From positions 248,001-312,000 of the forward strand of contig NZ_JAFLRK010000001.1 in assembly GCF_017315735.1 (NCBI RefSeq): a DNA stretch of 64,000 bases. Reading direction: 5' to 3'. This document shows positions 43,374 to 52,646 of the stretch, one piece after another (positions within the stretch are counted from its first letter, which is position 1; every line of letters starts with the position of its first letter). Source of the stretch: Paracoccus shandongensis (GTDB taxonomy: Bacteria > Pseudomonadota > Alphaproteobacteria > Rhodobacterales > Rhodobacteraceae). The notes beneath the pieces were generated by a model. That model made no database searches. It saw nothing but the letters and a program-made list of their open reading frames with translations, and was not told where the DNA came from. Position numbers and translations under genes: made by a program.

Positions 43374-43934
43374 CAGGTCCGCCCGGCCAGACCGCCGGAC
43401 CACAAAGCGCGCATTGGCAAGGTCGTTTTCCAGATGCGCCGCGATCTGCCGGGCATCCTTGCCATAGCCCTGCCAGCGCGCGGTCAGGCGGCGTTCCAGT
43501 TCCGCCTCGGGCACGTCCAGCCAGATCCTCAGGTCATAGCGCAGGTGGCTCCAAGGCGCGGCATCCAGCAGCAGATAGTTGCCCTCGATCACCACGATGC
43601 GGGTGCCGGGGCTGACGACCCCCGCCCCGGCCACAGCCAGTTCCCGGCTGCGGTCGAAGACGGGAAAGATGACTTCCGTCCTTGGCACCGCCAGCCGTTG
43701 GACCAAGGCAGCAAACCCCTCGGCATCGAAGGTTTCCACCGCCCCCTTCCTGGCAAGCAACCCCCGCGCCTCCAGCACGCGGTCGTCCAGGTGAAACCCG
43801 TCCATCGGCACCAGCACCGCATCCTCCAGCCGCTGCACCAAGGCCTCGGCTAGTGTGGACTTCCCCGATCCCGGCGCCCCCGCCACCGCAACCAGAACCC
43901 GCGCCCCTTCCAGCGCACAGATCCGGGCCAGCAC
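43332..43934 (-). CDS. frcK: P-loop kinase of the frc operon (FrcK-like)
   Basis: The protein of about 200 residues belongs to the nucleoside/fructose-kinase-like P-loop family: VAVAGAPGSGKSTLAEAL (Walker A), VPMDGFHLDD, VIEGNYLLLD and RLTARWQGYG. In rhizobia, frcK follows frcBCA in the same order. The frame is open to 44015, where an ATG overlaps frcA, but those ~27 residues are translated repeat sequence; a GTG at 43934 (VLARICALEG) gives the normal family length. Its substrate is not established; fructose is the guess from context. Confidence 0.75.
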   Translation of the reverse strand: MLARICALEGARVLVAVAGAPGSGKSTLAEALVQRLEDAVLVPMDGFHLDDRVLEARGLLARKGAVETFDAEGFAALVQRLAVPRTEVIFPVFDRSRELAVAGAGVVSPGTRIVVIEGNYLLLDAAPWSHLRYDLRIWLDVPEAELERRLTARWQGYGKDARQIAAHLENDLANARFVVRRSGRADLSVAQPAHQGPGQG

Positions 43935-43949
43935 CCCCCGCCCTTCTTC

Positions 43950-44002
43950 TTCACGAAAATATCCTGGGGGGAGTCCGAAGGACGGGGGGCAAGGCCCCCC
44001 AG
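43950..44002. repeat. Intergenic hairpin repeat, copy 2 (frcA-frcK junction)
   Basis: GGGGGGC-AAG-GCCCCCC, with GGACT-like, GGATATTTT and GTGAAG parts on the minus strand, matches the element at 10070-10122 in order and most bases. It lies between the frcA stop (44012) and the proposed frcK start (43934). Translated in the frcK frame it gives a Gly/Pro-rich stretch unlike the protein family. Confidence 0.65.
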
Positions 44003-44011
44003 CCACATCCA

Positions 44012-44785
44012 TCATGCGGCGATCCCCTCGGGCACCCGCGCCCCGGTCATATAGGCCACCGCATCCGACATCGTGTGGTCCTTGGGGTTGATGACGCACA
44101 AGCGCCGCCCAAGACGATGGATATGGATCCGGTCCGCCACCTCGAACACATGGGGCATGTTGTGGCTGATCAGCACGATGGGAATGCCGCGCGACCGCAC
44201 GTCCAGGATCAGATCCAGCACCCGGCGGCTTTCCTTGACCCCAAGGGCCGCCGTCGGTTCGTCCAGGATGATGACCCGGCTGCCGAAGGCCGCCGCGCGC
44301 GCCACCGCAACGCCCTGGCGCTGGCCGCCGGACAGGGTTTCCACCGGCTGGTTGATGTTCTGGATCGTCATCAGCCCCAGTTCCGACAGCTTCTGGCGGG
44401 CGAATGCGTCCATCGCGGGCTTGTCCAGCATCCCCAGCCACTTGCCCAGGAACCCGGGCCGCTGGATCTCGCGGCCCATGAACATGTTGTCGGAAATCGA
44501 CAGGGCGGGCGACAGGGCCAGGGTCTGATAGACCGTCTCGATCCCGGCGCGGCGCGCTTCCAGGGGGCTGGCGAAGCTGACGGGCTTGCCGTCCAGCCGG
44601 ATCTCGCCCTCGTCGGGCTGCACGGCACCGGAAATTGCCTTGATCAGGCTGGACTTCCCCGCGCCGTTGTCGCCGATCACGGCCAGGATCTCGCCCGGGT
44701 ACAGGTCGAAGTCGGCGTGGTCCATCGCGGTTACGCGGCCATAACGCTTGACCAGGTTGCGGGCGGACAAAAGCGGCTCGGTCAT
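44012..44785 (-). CDS. frcA: Sugar ABC transporter ATP-binding protein (FrcA-like)
   Basis: The 257-residue single-domain ATPase energises sugar uptake. Walker A is GDNGAGKSSLIKAISG, the signature LSGGQRQGVAVARA, and Walker B VIILDEPTAALGV. Single-domain length separates it from the two-domain RbsA/XylG type and matches FrcA. The ATG overlaps the frcC stop by 4 bp. The frame extends upstream in frcC sequence and is not coding. Confidence 0.92.
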   Translation of the reverse strand: MTEPLLSARNLVKRYGRVTAMDHADFDLYPGEILAVIGDNGAGKSSLIKAISGAVQPDEGEIRLDGKPVSFASPLEARRAGIETVYQTLALSPALSISDNMFMGREIQRPGFLGKWLGMLDKPAMDAFARQKLSELGLMTIQNINQPVETLSGGQRQGVAVARAAAFGSRVIILDEPTAALGVKESRRVLDLILDVRSRGIPIVLISHNMPHVFEVADRIHIHRLGRRLCVINPKDHTMSDAVAYMTGARVPEGIAA

Positions 44786-45837
44786 GACGAAATCTTCCTG
44801 ATCCATTGGTCGATGGCGACGGCGACGATGATCAGCCAGCCGGTCGCGAACAGCTGCCACAGCACGTCCACCCCCGCCAGCCGCAGGCCCGAGTTGAAGA
44901 CGCCCACGATCAGCGCCCCGATCAGCGGCCCTAGAATCGACCCGCGCCCGCCGAACAGCGAGATGCCCCCGATCACCACGGCGGTGATGGATTCCAGGTT
45001 GGCCTCGAAGAAGGATGTCGGGCTGACCGAACCCACCCGCCCGATGGACGACCAGGCCGCCAGCGCGCAGATGATGCCCGAGACAACATAGACCGACATC
45101 AGCACGCGCTTGGTCTGGATGCCCGCAAGCGCGGCGGCCTCGGGGTCGTCGCCCACGGCATAGACGCGGCGGCCCCAGGCGGTCTGATACAGCGCATACC
45201 ACAGCACCGCAAAGACAATGATCATCAGCACCACGCCATAGGTCAGCACCGCGCCGCCCAGGGTGAAGCGTTCGCCAAAGAATTTCAGCAAGGGCGCTTC
45301 GGCGTCGAGCGTCTGGCTGCGGATCGTCTCGCGGTTGGACAGGTAATAATTCAACGCAAGGAAGATATTCCACGTCCCCAGCGTCGTGATGAAGGGCGGC
45401 AGCTTCAGCCGCGTGACAAGCGCGCCGTTCAGCGCCCCCGTCGCGGCCCCGACGGCCAGACCGATCAGGATCGAGATCGGCACCGGAATGCCCCACTCGA
45501 CCGACAGCCGGCCCATGATCACCGACACCATCACCATGACGGCGCCCACCGACAGGTCGATGCCCGCCGTCAGCACCACCAGCGATTGCGCGGCGGCCAG
45601 GGTGCCGACAACCGCGACCTGCTGCAGGATCAGCGACAGGTTGAAGGCGGAAAAGAAGTTGGGCGCGATCAGCCCGAAGGCTGCCACCGACAGCACCAGC
45701 ACGATGACCGGAACCATGGTGGGATAGCGGTGCAGGAAATGCTGCACCCGGTCCAGCGCGCCGCGCGAGTGATGGTCAAAGCTCGCCACCGTCTCGGACG
45801 GGTTGCGCGCGACCACGGGGTCGGGGGTGTCGGACAT
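44782..45837 (-). CDS. frcC: Sugar ABC transporter permease (FrcC-like)
   Basis: The 351-residue permease of the CUT2/RbsC family has 8-10 hydrophobic helices. The conserved LAAAQSLVVLTAGIDLSVGAVM and GGISLFGGRGSILGPLIGALIVGVFNSGLRL are typical, and the polar N-terminus (MSDTPDPVVARNPSETVA) lies in the cytoplasm. GGAGGG precedes the ATG. It forms the channel with FrcA and takes substrate from FrcB. Confidence 0.92.
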   Translation of the reverse strand: MSDTPDPVVARNPSETVASFDHHSRGALDRVQHFLHRYPTMVPVIVLVLSVAAFGLIAPNFFSAFNLSLILQQVAVVGTLAAAQSLVVLTAGIDLSVGAVMVMVSVIMGRLSVEWGIPVPISILIGLAVGAATGALNGALVTRLKLPPFITTLGTWNIFLALNYYLSNRETIRSQTLDAEAPLLKFFGERFTLGGAVLTYGVVLMIIVFAVLWYALYQTAWGRRVYAVGDDPEAAALAGIQTKRVLMSVYVVSGIICALAAWSSIGRVGSVSPTSFFEANLESITAVVIGGISLFGGRGSILGPLIGALIVGVFNSGLRLAGVDVLWQLFATGWLIIVAVAIDQWIRKISS

Positions 45838-45861
45838 CAGGCCCTCCGGCTGTTCGGGAAA

Positions 45862-45884
45862 GGGCGGCAGCCGCGCCGCCGCCC
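45862..45884 (-). other. Hairpin between frcB and frcC
   Basis: GGGCGGC and GCCGCCC pair as a 7-bp stem around a 9-base GC-rich loop in the 58-bp spacer. Such hairpins after a binding-protein gene often stabilise its mRNA so that more FrcB than permease is made. No T-run follows, so it is not a full terminator. Confidence 0.5.
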
Positions 45885-45895
45885 GGATGGTCAGG

Positions 45896-46924
45896 TCAGC
45901 CCCAGCACTGGGCCAGGCCATCGGCGACGCTGATCGAGGGCACGCCCTCGACCGGCTGGTCCGTGACCAGGTTCACGCCGGTATCGGTGAAATCCAGCCC
46001 CTCGGTCGGCTGCGGCTTGGTGCCGTCCTTGGCGAAGGCGGCGATCGCCTCGATCCCCATCGAGGCCATCTTCAGCGGATATTGCTGCGAGGTCGCGCCG
46101 ATCACGCCCGCCTTGACGTTTTCCACGCCGGGGCAGCCGCCATCGACCGACACGATGGTCACGTTGCCTTCCATGCCGAAGGATTTCAACGCCTCATAGG
46201 CCCCGGCGGCGGCGGGTTCGTTGATGGTATAGACCAGGTTGATGCCCGGATCCTTCTGCATCAAGGCCTCCATCGCCTGGCGCCCGCCCTCCTCGTTCCC
46301 CGAGGTCACGTCATGGCCCACGATGCGCGCGTCATCCTCATCGCCGATGACGTTGTTGTCCTTCACATCGACGCCGAAGCCCTCCAGGAAGCCCTGGTCG
46401 CGCAGCACATCGACCGAGGGCGCGCTGGCCGACAGATCCAGCATGGCGATCTTGGCGTCCTTGGCCCCGTCGCCCATCTTGCCCGCGGCCCATGCCCCGA
46501 TCAGGCGGCCCGCCTCGCGGTTGTCGGTGGCGAAGGTCGCGTCGGCGGCGTCGATCGGGTCAAGCGGCGTGTCCAGCGCGATGACCAGGATCCCTGCGTC
46601 GCGCGCCTGCTTGACCGATTCGGTGATCGCCTTGGTGTCGGACGCGGTGATCAGGATGCCCTTGACCCCCGCCGCGATGCAGCTTTCCATGGCCTGCTGC
46701 TGCGTTTCGTGATCGCCGTCGATCTTGCCCGCGAAGCTCATCAACTCGATGCCAAGCTCCTGCGCCTTGGCGGTCGCGCCTTCCTTCATCTTCACGAAGA
46801 AGGGGTTGATGTCGGTCTTGGTGATGATGCAGGCCTTGACCGGATCCTGGGCGCTGGCGAATCCCGCCGACAGCGCCAGAACGGATGCCGCCAGCGACAG
46901 GCGCATTGATGACTTGATGATCAT
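45896..46924 (-). CDS. frcB: Periplasmic sugar-binding protein (FrcB-like)
   Basis: The 342-residue periplasmic binding protein of the ribose/fructose class delivers sugar to FrcC. A signal peptide ([21 protein letters not shown]) precedes [39 protein letters not shown] and [15 protein letters not shown] are typical of the sugar-contacting segments of this class. GGAGGAG precedes the ATG at 46924. The upstream spacer to the divergent ROK gene holds the likely operator. Confidence 0.93.
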   Translation of the reverse strand: MIIKSSMRLSLAASVLALSAGFASAQDPVKACIITKTDINPFFVKMKEGATAKAQELGIELMSFAGKIDGDHETQQQAMESCIAAGVKGILITASDTKAITESVKQARDAGILVIALDTPLDPIDAADATFATDNREAGRLIGAWAAGKMGDGAKDAKIAMLDLSASAPSVDVLRDQGFLEGFGVDVKDNNVIGDEDDARIVGHDVTSGNEEGGRQAMEALMQKDPGINLVYTINEPAAAGAYEALKSFGMEGNVTIVSVDGGCPGVENVKAGVIGATSQQYPLKMASMGIEAIAAFAKDGTKPQPTEGLDFTDTGVNLVTDQPVEGVPSISVADGLAQCWG

Positions 46925-46993
46925 GTGAAACTCCTCCGAATGGCGGCACCTCCTCCGCCTTGCCTTTTCAGAAAGCATGAAGCGTTTCCCCTT

Positions 46994-47016
46994 GTCAATA
47001 AATCAATCATGTTGAC
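46994..47016. promoter_or_regulatory. Candidate ROK-regulator operator between frcB and frcR
   Basis: The divergent region holds the inverted repeat GTCAA...TTGAC (46994-46998 and 47012-47016), in a notably AT-rich stretch of an otherwise GC-rich window. It lies near both predicted starts (frcB 46924 on minus, frcR 47043 on plus). ROK regulators bind AT-rich palindromes of this size. This is a positional argument; no footprint is implied. Confidence 0.5.
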
Positions 47017-47042
47017 TAATGCAGGCAGGAAGGATGACGCCC

Positions 47043-48149
47043 ATGCTGCATGACGCGAAAGACCGGCTCGATCTCAGCCAGAACGAACGGCAGATCCTGT
47101 CGCTGATCCGCAGGCGCGGCCCCCTGCCCCGGGCGGTCCTGGCACAGGCCACGGGCCTGTCCCCGCAGGCCATCACGAACCTGACCAGAAAACTGATCCA
47201 GAACAGGTTTCTTGACGCGGGCGCGGTGGTGCGCGGCAAGGTCGGCCAGCCGTCCACCCCCCTGTCGCTGGCCCCTGAAGGTGCGCTGTTCCTGGGGCTG
47301 AAGCTGGGCCGCAGGCTGGTCGAACTGGCCCTGGTGGACTTCCTTGGGCACGTAAAAATCCACCGGCAAGAGATATACAGCCATCCCACCCCCGACCGGG
47401 TGCTGTCCTTTGCCCGCAACGGAATCGCGACGATCCTGGCCTCGATGCCGCAGCCCGACCGAGTCGCGGGCCTTGGCATCGCCACCCCCTTCCGCCTGTG
47501 GGACTGGGGGGCCGAGATGGTGGGCTGGCGCGATTTCGACCTGGCCGACCATCTGGGCAAGGGCCTGCCCTTCCCGGTCTTTCTGGAAAACGACGCCAGC
47601 ACCGCCTGCGCGGCCGAGCTGATCTTTGGCCGCTCGGTCCTGCCGCGCGACTTCGTGCATCTTTACATCGCGCATTTCGCGGGCGGCGGCGTGGTGCTGG
47701 ACGGGCGGCTGCGGGTCGGGCCGCGCCGCAATGCGGGGGCGCTTGGCTCGATGCCGATCCCGGGCGGGCGGCAATTGCTGGACGTGGCCTCGGTTTCGAC
47801 GCTGGAGGAACGCCTGGGCCATCCCCTGCCGCCGGACGATTCCGGCTGGCAGGTGCCTGCGGATATCGAAGCGCCCTGGATCGCCGAATCGGCAGAGGCG
47901 CTGGCCTTCGTCGCCTTGTCCGCCACGGCGCTGCTGGACATCCCGACCGTGGTCATCGACGGCGCCGTGCCGCCCGCCACGCGCCGCGCCCTGGCCGATG
48001 CGACCCGGACCGCCCTGGCCCGCTTGCCCGCCGCAGGCATCGACCGCCCCGATATCGTCGAGGGCAGCCTGGCCCGCAGCGCCCGCATCCTGGGCGCCGC
48101 CGCCCTGCCGCTGGCGCATTTCTTCGAGCCTGGCGGCGCGCTGACTTGA
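47043..48149 (+). CDS. frcR: ROK-family transcriptional regulator of the frc operon
   Basis: The protein of about 368 residues has an N-terminal winged HTH ([35 protein letters not shown], residues 15-49), then an actin-like ROK sugar domain with [17 protein letters not shown] and [12 protein letters not shown] regulators sense sugars or sugar phosphates. The start is the ATG at 47043, nine bases after AGGAAGG; earlier in-frame ATGs at 47019 and 47034 are less likely. Divergent location from frcB suggests it represses the transporter. Confidence 0.88.
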   Translation: MLHDAKDRLDLSQNERQILSLIRRRGPLPRAVLAQATGLSPQAITNLTRKLIQNRFLDAGAVVRGKVGQPSTPLSLAPEGALFLGLKLGRRLVELALVDFLGHVKIHRQEIYSHPTPDRVLSFARNGIATILASMPQPDRVAGLGIATPFRLWDWGAEMVGWRDFDLADHLGKGLPFPVFLENDASTACAAELIFGRSVLPRDFVHLYIAHFAGGGVVLDGRLRVGPRRNAGALGSMPIPGGRQLLDVASVSTLEERLGHPLPPDDSGWQVPADIEAPWIAESAEALAFVALSATALLDIPTVVIDGAVPPATRRALADATRTALARLPAAGIDRPDIVEGSLARSARILGAAALPLAHFFEPGGALT

Positions 48150-48273
48150 CAGCGCCGGGTGCCGCTATATAAGCGCCGCTTCCATTGGTGTTGGTGGACC
48201 CCGCAAGGGGAACCCTGTCGGACCTTCGGGTCAAAGGACAACGCCCTTCGACAACGCAAGAAGGAGATCAGCG
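48146..48273 (+). promoter_or_regulatory. rpsD promoter and structured 5' leader
   Basis: TTGACA (48146-48151) and TATAAG (48168-48173), 16 bp apart, form a strong promoter starting inside the end of frcR. The ~100-base leader has two small hairpins: CCCC-GCAA-GGGG (about 48199) and GACC-TTCG-GGTC (about 48220), the second with the stable UUCG loop. AAGGAG comes before the GTG start at 48274. S4 is an autoregulator in other bacteria, so this could be an autoregulatory leader, which is inference. Confidence 0.6.
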
Positions 48274-48894
48274 GTGACGAAACGCACCTCTGCCAAGTAC
48301 AAGATCGACCGCCGCATGGGCGAAAACATCTGGGGCCGCGCCAAGTCCCCGGTAAACAAGCGTGAATACGGCCCCGGCCAGCACGGCCAGCGCCGCAAGA
48401 ACAAGCTGTCGGACTTCGGCACCCAGCTGCGCGCCAAGCAGAAGCTGAAAGGCTACTATGGCGACCTGACCGAAAAGCAGTTCCGCCGCATCTATGCCGA
48501 GGCCGAGCGCGTCAAGGGCGACACCGGCGAGAACCTGATCGGCCTGCTGGAGCGCCGCCTGGACGCCGTCGTTTACCGCGCCAAGTTCGTGGCGACCATC
48601 TGGGCCGCCCGCCAGTTCGTGAACCACGGCCACATCACCGTGAACGGCCAGCGCGTCAACATCGCGTCCTACCGCGTCAAGGAAGGCGACGTGATCGCCA
48701 TCCGCGAACGGTCGCGCCAGTTGGCCATCGTGCTGGAAGCCGTCGCCCTGACCGAGCGTGACGTGCCGGACTACCTGGAAGTCGACCACAACAAGATGAC
48801 CGCGACCTTTGTGCGCACCCCGGCCCTGGGCGACGTGCCCTATGCCGTGGTGATGGAACCGAACCTGGTCGTCGAATACTACGCCAAGAACTGA
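48274..48894 (+). CDS. rpsD: 30S ribosomal protein S4
   Basis: S4 nucleates 30S assembly by binding 16S rRNA. The 206 residues match the family: [20 protein letters not shown] at the start, then the S4 domain [32 protein letters not shown] and [15 protein letters not shown]. The Cys-type zinc knuckle of some S4 proteins is absent here. The gene starts with GTG. It stands alone, outside a ribosomal operon, as in many alphaproteobacteria, with its own promoter and terminator. Confidence 0.98.
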   Translation: MTKRTSAKYKIDRRMGENIWGRAKSPVNKREYGPGQHGQRRKNKLSDFGTQLRAKQKLKGYYGDLTEKQFRRIYAEAERVKGDTGENLIGLLERRLDAVVYRAKFVATIWAARQFVNHGHITVNGQRVNIASYRVKEGDVIAIRERSRQLAIVLEAVALTERDVPDYLEVDHNKMTATFVRTPALGDVPYAVVMEPNLVVEYYAKN

Positions 48895-48917
48895 TCCTTC
48901 GGTTCTGGCGATCTTCG

Positions 48918-48949
48918 GGCCTGGCCGGGTATTCCCGGCCAGGCCTTTT
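48918..48949 (+). terminator. Intrinsic terminator after rpsD
   Basis: A perfect 12-bp stem GGCCTGGCCGGG / CCCGGCCAGGCC with TATT loop and TTTT tail begins 24 bp after the rpsD stop: one of the strongest terminators in the window. Confidence 0.9.
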
Positions 48950-49023
48950 CCATTTGGATTTCCGTGCCTGAAGTTCCGGTTGACGGAAGGGCGAGGCCCA
49001 CGGCATCGCCCGTCAAAAGACCG

Positions 49024-51312
49024 CTACTTCCGCCGCATCGCCTCGGCCAGGGCTGCCCCGAAACCGCCCTGCCCGCCCGTCTGCGGAGCGGCGCTGGCCG
49101 ACCGGGGCCCCGGCTTGCCCTGCGCCTTCTGCGCGGGCTTTGCGGCCTCGGCATCCGTGCGCATGGTCAGGCCGATGCGCTTGCGGGGCACGTCCACCTC
49201 GGTCACGCGGACGCGGACCACGTCGCCGACCTTCACCACCTCGTTCGGATCCTTGACGAAGCGATTGGCAAGCTGGCTGACATGGACCAGCCCGTCCTGG
49301 TGGACGCCGATGTCCACGAAGGCCCCGAAGGCCGCGACATTGGTGACGGTGCCTTCCAGCACCATGCCGGGCTTGAGATCAGTGATCTCATTCACCCCAT
49401 CGGCAAAGCTGGCCGTGACGAAGGAGGGGCGAGGGTCGCGGCCGGGCTTTTCCAGTTCCGACAGGATATCGCGGATGGTGGGCAGGCCGAAATGCTCGTC
49501 CACGAACTGTTCGGCCCGGATGGATTTCAGCGCCGCCCCGTCGCCCATGATCGCGCGGATGTCGCGCCCGCAGGCGGCGACGATCTTGCGCGCGACGCCG
49601 TAAGCCTCGGGGTGGACGGCGGATGCGTCCAGGGGTTCCTTGCCGCCGGGGATGCGCAGAAAACCCGCGCATTGTTCAAAGGCGCGCGGGCCAAGGCCCG
49701 TGACCTTCTTCAGCGCCGCGCGGGACGGGAAGGCGCCGTTCTCGTCCCGCCAGGCCACGATGTTCTGCGCCAAGGACGGACCAAGTCCCGCGACATGCGC
49801 CAGCAGCGGCGCGGATGCGGTGTTCAGATCCACGCCGACCGCGTTCACAGCATCCTCGACCACGGCCTCCAGCGTTTTTGCAAGCTGCCGCTGGTCCACG
49901 TCGTGCTGGTATTGGCCGACGCCGATGGATTCGGGCGGCACCTTGACCAGTTCCGCCAGCGGATCCTGCAAGCGCCGCGCGATGGAGACCGCGCCGCGCA
50001 GCGACACGTCCAGTTGCGGAAACTCCTTCGCGGCCAGTTCCGATGCGGAATAGACGGACGCGCCCGCCTCGGACACGATCACCTTGGTGGGCACCTTCAC
50101 GCCCTTTGGCAGGCGCTTCAGCGCCTCGGCCACCAGCCGTTCCGTTTCCCGGCTGGCGGTACCGTTGCCGATGGCGATCAGGTCCGCGCCGTGCCTGGCG
50201 ATCAGCGCCAGCACCGTGGATTCAGCCCCCCGCAGATCGTTCTTGGGCTGGAACGGATAGATCGTCGCGGTATCCAGCAGCTTGCCGGTGGCGTCCACCA
50301 CCGCGATCTTGCAGCCGGTGCGGATGCCGGGGTCGATGCCCAGCGTCACCCGCGCGCCAGCGGGCGCGGCCAGCAGCAGGTCGCGCAGGTTGCGGCCAAA
50401 GACGCGGATCGCCTCGTCATGGGCGCGCTTGCGCAGTTCGGTCAGCAGGTCGATATACATCGTGTTCGACAGGCGCACCCGCCAGGTCCAGCCCGCCACC
50501 TGCCGCAGCCACTGGTCGCCCGGACCATGGCCCAGCGGACCCAGGGCCAAGGCCACGATCCCCTCGGCCCGCTGCGCCCCGGTGTCGGGGTCGGGCGAGA
50601 TGTCGATGGTCACGATCTCCTCCTTGGCGGCGCGCAGGATCGCCAGCGCGCGGTGCGAGGGGATGGCCGACCACTTTTCCCGATGGTCGAAATAGTCGCT
50701 GAACTTGGCCCCCGCCTGCTCCTTGCCCGCGATCAGCCGGGCGGCGATGAAGGCCTCGGCCCGCATGAAGTCACGCAGGTTGCCCAGCAATGCGGCGTTT
50801 TCCGACAGTTCCTCGACCAGGATGTCGCGCGCGCCGTCCAGCGCGGCCTTCACGTCAGGCACCGCCTCGGTGATGAACCCCGCCGCCAACGCCGCCAGAT
50901 CCGCCGCACGGTTCCCCTGGATGGCGCGCAGCAGCGGCTCCAGCCCGTTTTCGCGGGCGATCATGGCCTTGGTGCGGCGCTTGGGCTTGAAGGGCAGATA
51001 GATGTCCTCCAGCGCGGCCTTGGTTTCCGCCCCGGCAATGGCGCGGGCCAAGTCGTCGGTCAGCTTGCCCTGATCCTTGATCGAGTTCAGGATCGCCGCC
51101 CGCCGCGCCTCCATCTCGCGCAGATAGGCCAGCCGGTCGGCCAGCGTGCGCAACTGCGTGTCGTCCAGGCCGCCGGTCGCCTCTTTCCGGTATCGCGCGA
51201 CAAAGGGGACCGTCGCGCCGCCATCCAGCAGGTCTGCCGCCGCCGTCACCTGGGACGGCGAGGCGCCGATCTCGGCGGCAATGGTACGGGCAATGCGGGC
51301 GGTCGTGTCCAT
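49024..51312 (-). CDS. tex: Transcription accessory protein Tex
   Basis: The 762-residue Tex protein binds RNA polymerase-associated RNA; its homologues act in transcription and RNA turnover. It begins ARIARTIAAEIGASPSQVTAAADLLD, has a YqgF-like nuclease-fold domain (LGIDPGIRTGCKIAVVDATG), helix-hairpin-helix repeats (ALKKVTGLGPRAFEQCAGFLRI), and ends with an S1 RNA-binding domain (GMVLEGTVTNVAAFGAFVDIG). A low-complexity Ala/Gly tail follows. It is convergent with rpsD. Confidence 0.95.
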   Translation of the reverse strand: MDTTARIARTIAAEIGASPSQVTAAADLLDGGATVPFVARYRKEATGGLDDTQLRTLADRLAYLREMEARRAAILNSIKDQGKLTDDLARAIAGAETKAALEDIYLPFKPKRRTKAMIARENGLEPLLRAIQGNRAADLAALAAGFITEAVPDVKAALDGARDILVEELSENAALLGNLRDFMRAEAFIAARLIAGKEQAGAKFSDYFDHREKWSAIPSHRALAILRAAKEEIVTIDISPDPDTGAQRAEGIVALALGPLGHGPGDQWLRQVAGWTWRVRLSNTMYIDLLTELRKRAHDEAIRVFGRNLRDLLLAAPAGARVTLGIDPGIRTGCKIAVVDATGKLLDTATIYPFQPKNDLRGAESTVLALIARHGADLIAIGNGTASRETERLVAEALKRLPKGVKVPTKVIVSEAGASVYSASELAAKEFPQLDVSLRGAVSIARRLQDPLAELVKVPPESIGVGQYQHDVDQRQLAKTLEAVVEDAVNAVGVDLNTASAPLLAHVAGLGPSLAQNIVAWRDENGAFPSRAALKKVTGLGPRAFEQCAGFLRIPGGKEPLDASAVHPEAYGVARKIVAACGRDIRAIMGDGAALKSIRAEQFVDEHFGLPTIRDILSELEKPGRDPRPSFVTASFADGVNEITDLKPGMVLEGTVTNVAAFGAFVDIGVHQDGLVHVSQLANRFVKDPNEVVKVGDVVRVRVTEVDVPRKRIGLTMRTDAEAAKPAQKAQGKPGPRSASAAPQTGGQGGFGAALAEAMRRK

Positions 51313-51342
51313 GGGATCCTCCGAAGCGGTCGGAAGGCGGTT

Positions 51343-52491
51343 CTAGCCGGACAGGGCGCGCCCGCCAAGGCCGCTGACGCGGCCGCCGGGCGTTCCCGCA
51401 ATGACATTCCGCAGAAAGGCATCGGTCAGCGCCGCGGCCGAGGCAAGGCTCAGCCGGTTGCGGAAATCGTCAAAGGCGGCATCCGCCATCGCCTGCCGGG
51501 CGGCGGGATCGCGCAAAAGCCTGCCCGCGCCTTCGACCCAGACATCCATGTCGTTGCTGACGATCCCGCTGTCGGGCGTGAAGAACAGCGCATGATCGGC
51601 CTCTCGGCTGGTGATGACGGGCACCTTGGCGTCCAGATAGGCCAGGATCTTGCCGAAGGACTTGCCCCGGCTGAAGGGCGACACCGCCATGATCGGCGAC
51701 AGCCCGACCGAGACTTCGCGCAGCGAGCGCAGGAACTCCTCGTAGGGCAAGGGCGGCATTGTCTGGATGGGTATCCCTGCGGGCAGGCGCCGCCGCAGTT
51801 CTGCCGCCTCACCCTCGGACGCCACGCCATAGAAGCGGAGCGTGAAGACGATCCCGCAGTCCTGCAGGCGACCGGCAAGGTCCAGCACGAAGTCCAGTTC
51901 CTGCTTGTAGTCCAAAGGTTTCGCCTGCGCCCAGGCCAGGACCGGCGGTTCCCCCCGTTCGCGATGATCGGGACGCGGGCCATCGGACATGGGCGTCCCG
52001 GTCCAGATCACCGTTGTCCGGGCACAGCGCGCCGCGTGCCAGTCGCGCAGAAAGCGGCTGCCCGCGATCACGCCCGCCGCCTGGCGGCTGGTGCGCTCGA
52101 GCCGGTCCTTCAGGCCGGGGACTTCCAGGTAGAAGTCGGCGTCGTCCGTATCCAGGACATAGGGAATGCCCCGGGCATGTTCGGCCGCATTCAGCGGATG
52201 GCGGCATTGCTGGAACACCAGAAGATTCGGCCGGAAGGCCCGGATCAGGCGCATCCGGCCGCCCCGGCGAACCAGCGGCGACACGCAATCGGCCCGCCAG
52301 CCCAGATCCGTCAAGGCCGTTGCCATGTTGTAGGCGCGCAGCAGGCTTGCGGCCTCGGGCGGCGAGGACGGGAAGAACAGCACCCTCGGCCGCCTGGACG
52401 CGGTGAAGCGGTCCAGCAGGCTTCTGCAATGGATCCGGGTCTCGCTCGTCATGCGGGCAAGCTGATTTTTCGTCTTCTTTCCCAACGACAT
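51343..52491 (-). CDS. Glycosyltransferase, GT4-like
   Basis: The protein of about 382 residues has two Rossmann-like halves: RPRVLFFPSSPPEAASLLRAYNMATALTD opens the first and GVIAGSRFLRDWHAARC closes it. The second (VLAWAQAKPLDYKQEL, VSVGLSPIMAVSPFSRGKSFGKILAYLDAKVPVITS) has the donor-binding E-x7-E-like area of GT-B enzymes. No signal peptide. It probably builds a surface polysaccharide or glycolipid; donor and acceptor are unknown. AAGGG precedes the ATG at 52491. It lies 30 bp upstream of tex. Confidence 0.8.
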   Translation of the reverse strand: MSLGKKTKNQLARMTSETRIHCRSLLDRFTASRRPRVLFFPSSPPEAASLLRAYNMATALTDLGWRADCVSPLVRRGGRMRLIRAFRPNLLVFQQCRHPLNAAEHARGIPYVLDTDDADFYLEVPGLKDRLERTSRQAAGVIAGSRFLRDWHAARCARTTVIWTGTPMSDGPRPDHRERGEPPVLAWAQAKPLDYKQELDFVLDLAGRLQDCGIVFTLRFYGVASEGEAAELRRRLPAGIPIQTMPPLPYEEFLRSLREVSVGLSPIMAVSPFSRGKSFGKILAYLDAKVPVITSREADHALFFTPDSGIVSNDMDVWVEGAGRLLRDPAARQAMADAAFDDFRNRLSLASAAALTDAFLRNVIAGTPGGRVSGLGGRALSG

Positions 52492-52646
52492 CCCGTCACC
52501 CTTGAAACCCGCCGCGCACCACCCGGAAGGCGGTGGCTGCTGCAATGTGCAGCCCCTTGGGGACATGGCGCAAGCCCAACCTTCGCCCGTTGACAGAAAG
52601 AACGTCCATGCACAGGTAGGGCCTGGACAAAGACAAAGGACCATTC

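Noticed and set aside
48964..52593. Plus-strand frame of 1209 codons opposite tex and the glycosyltransferase
   Set aside because: It is the complement of tex and its neighbour, with His/Gly/Arg-rich non-protein-like sequence and no ribosome binding site.
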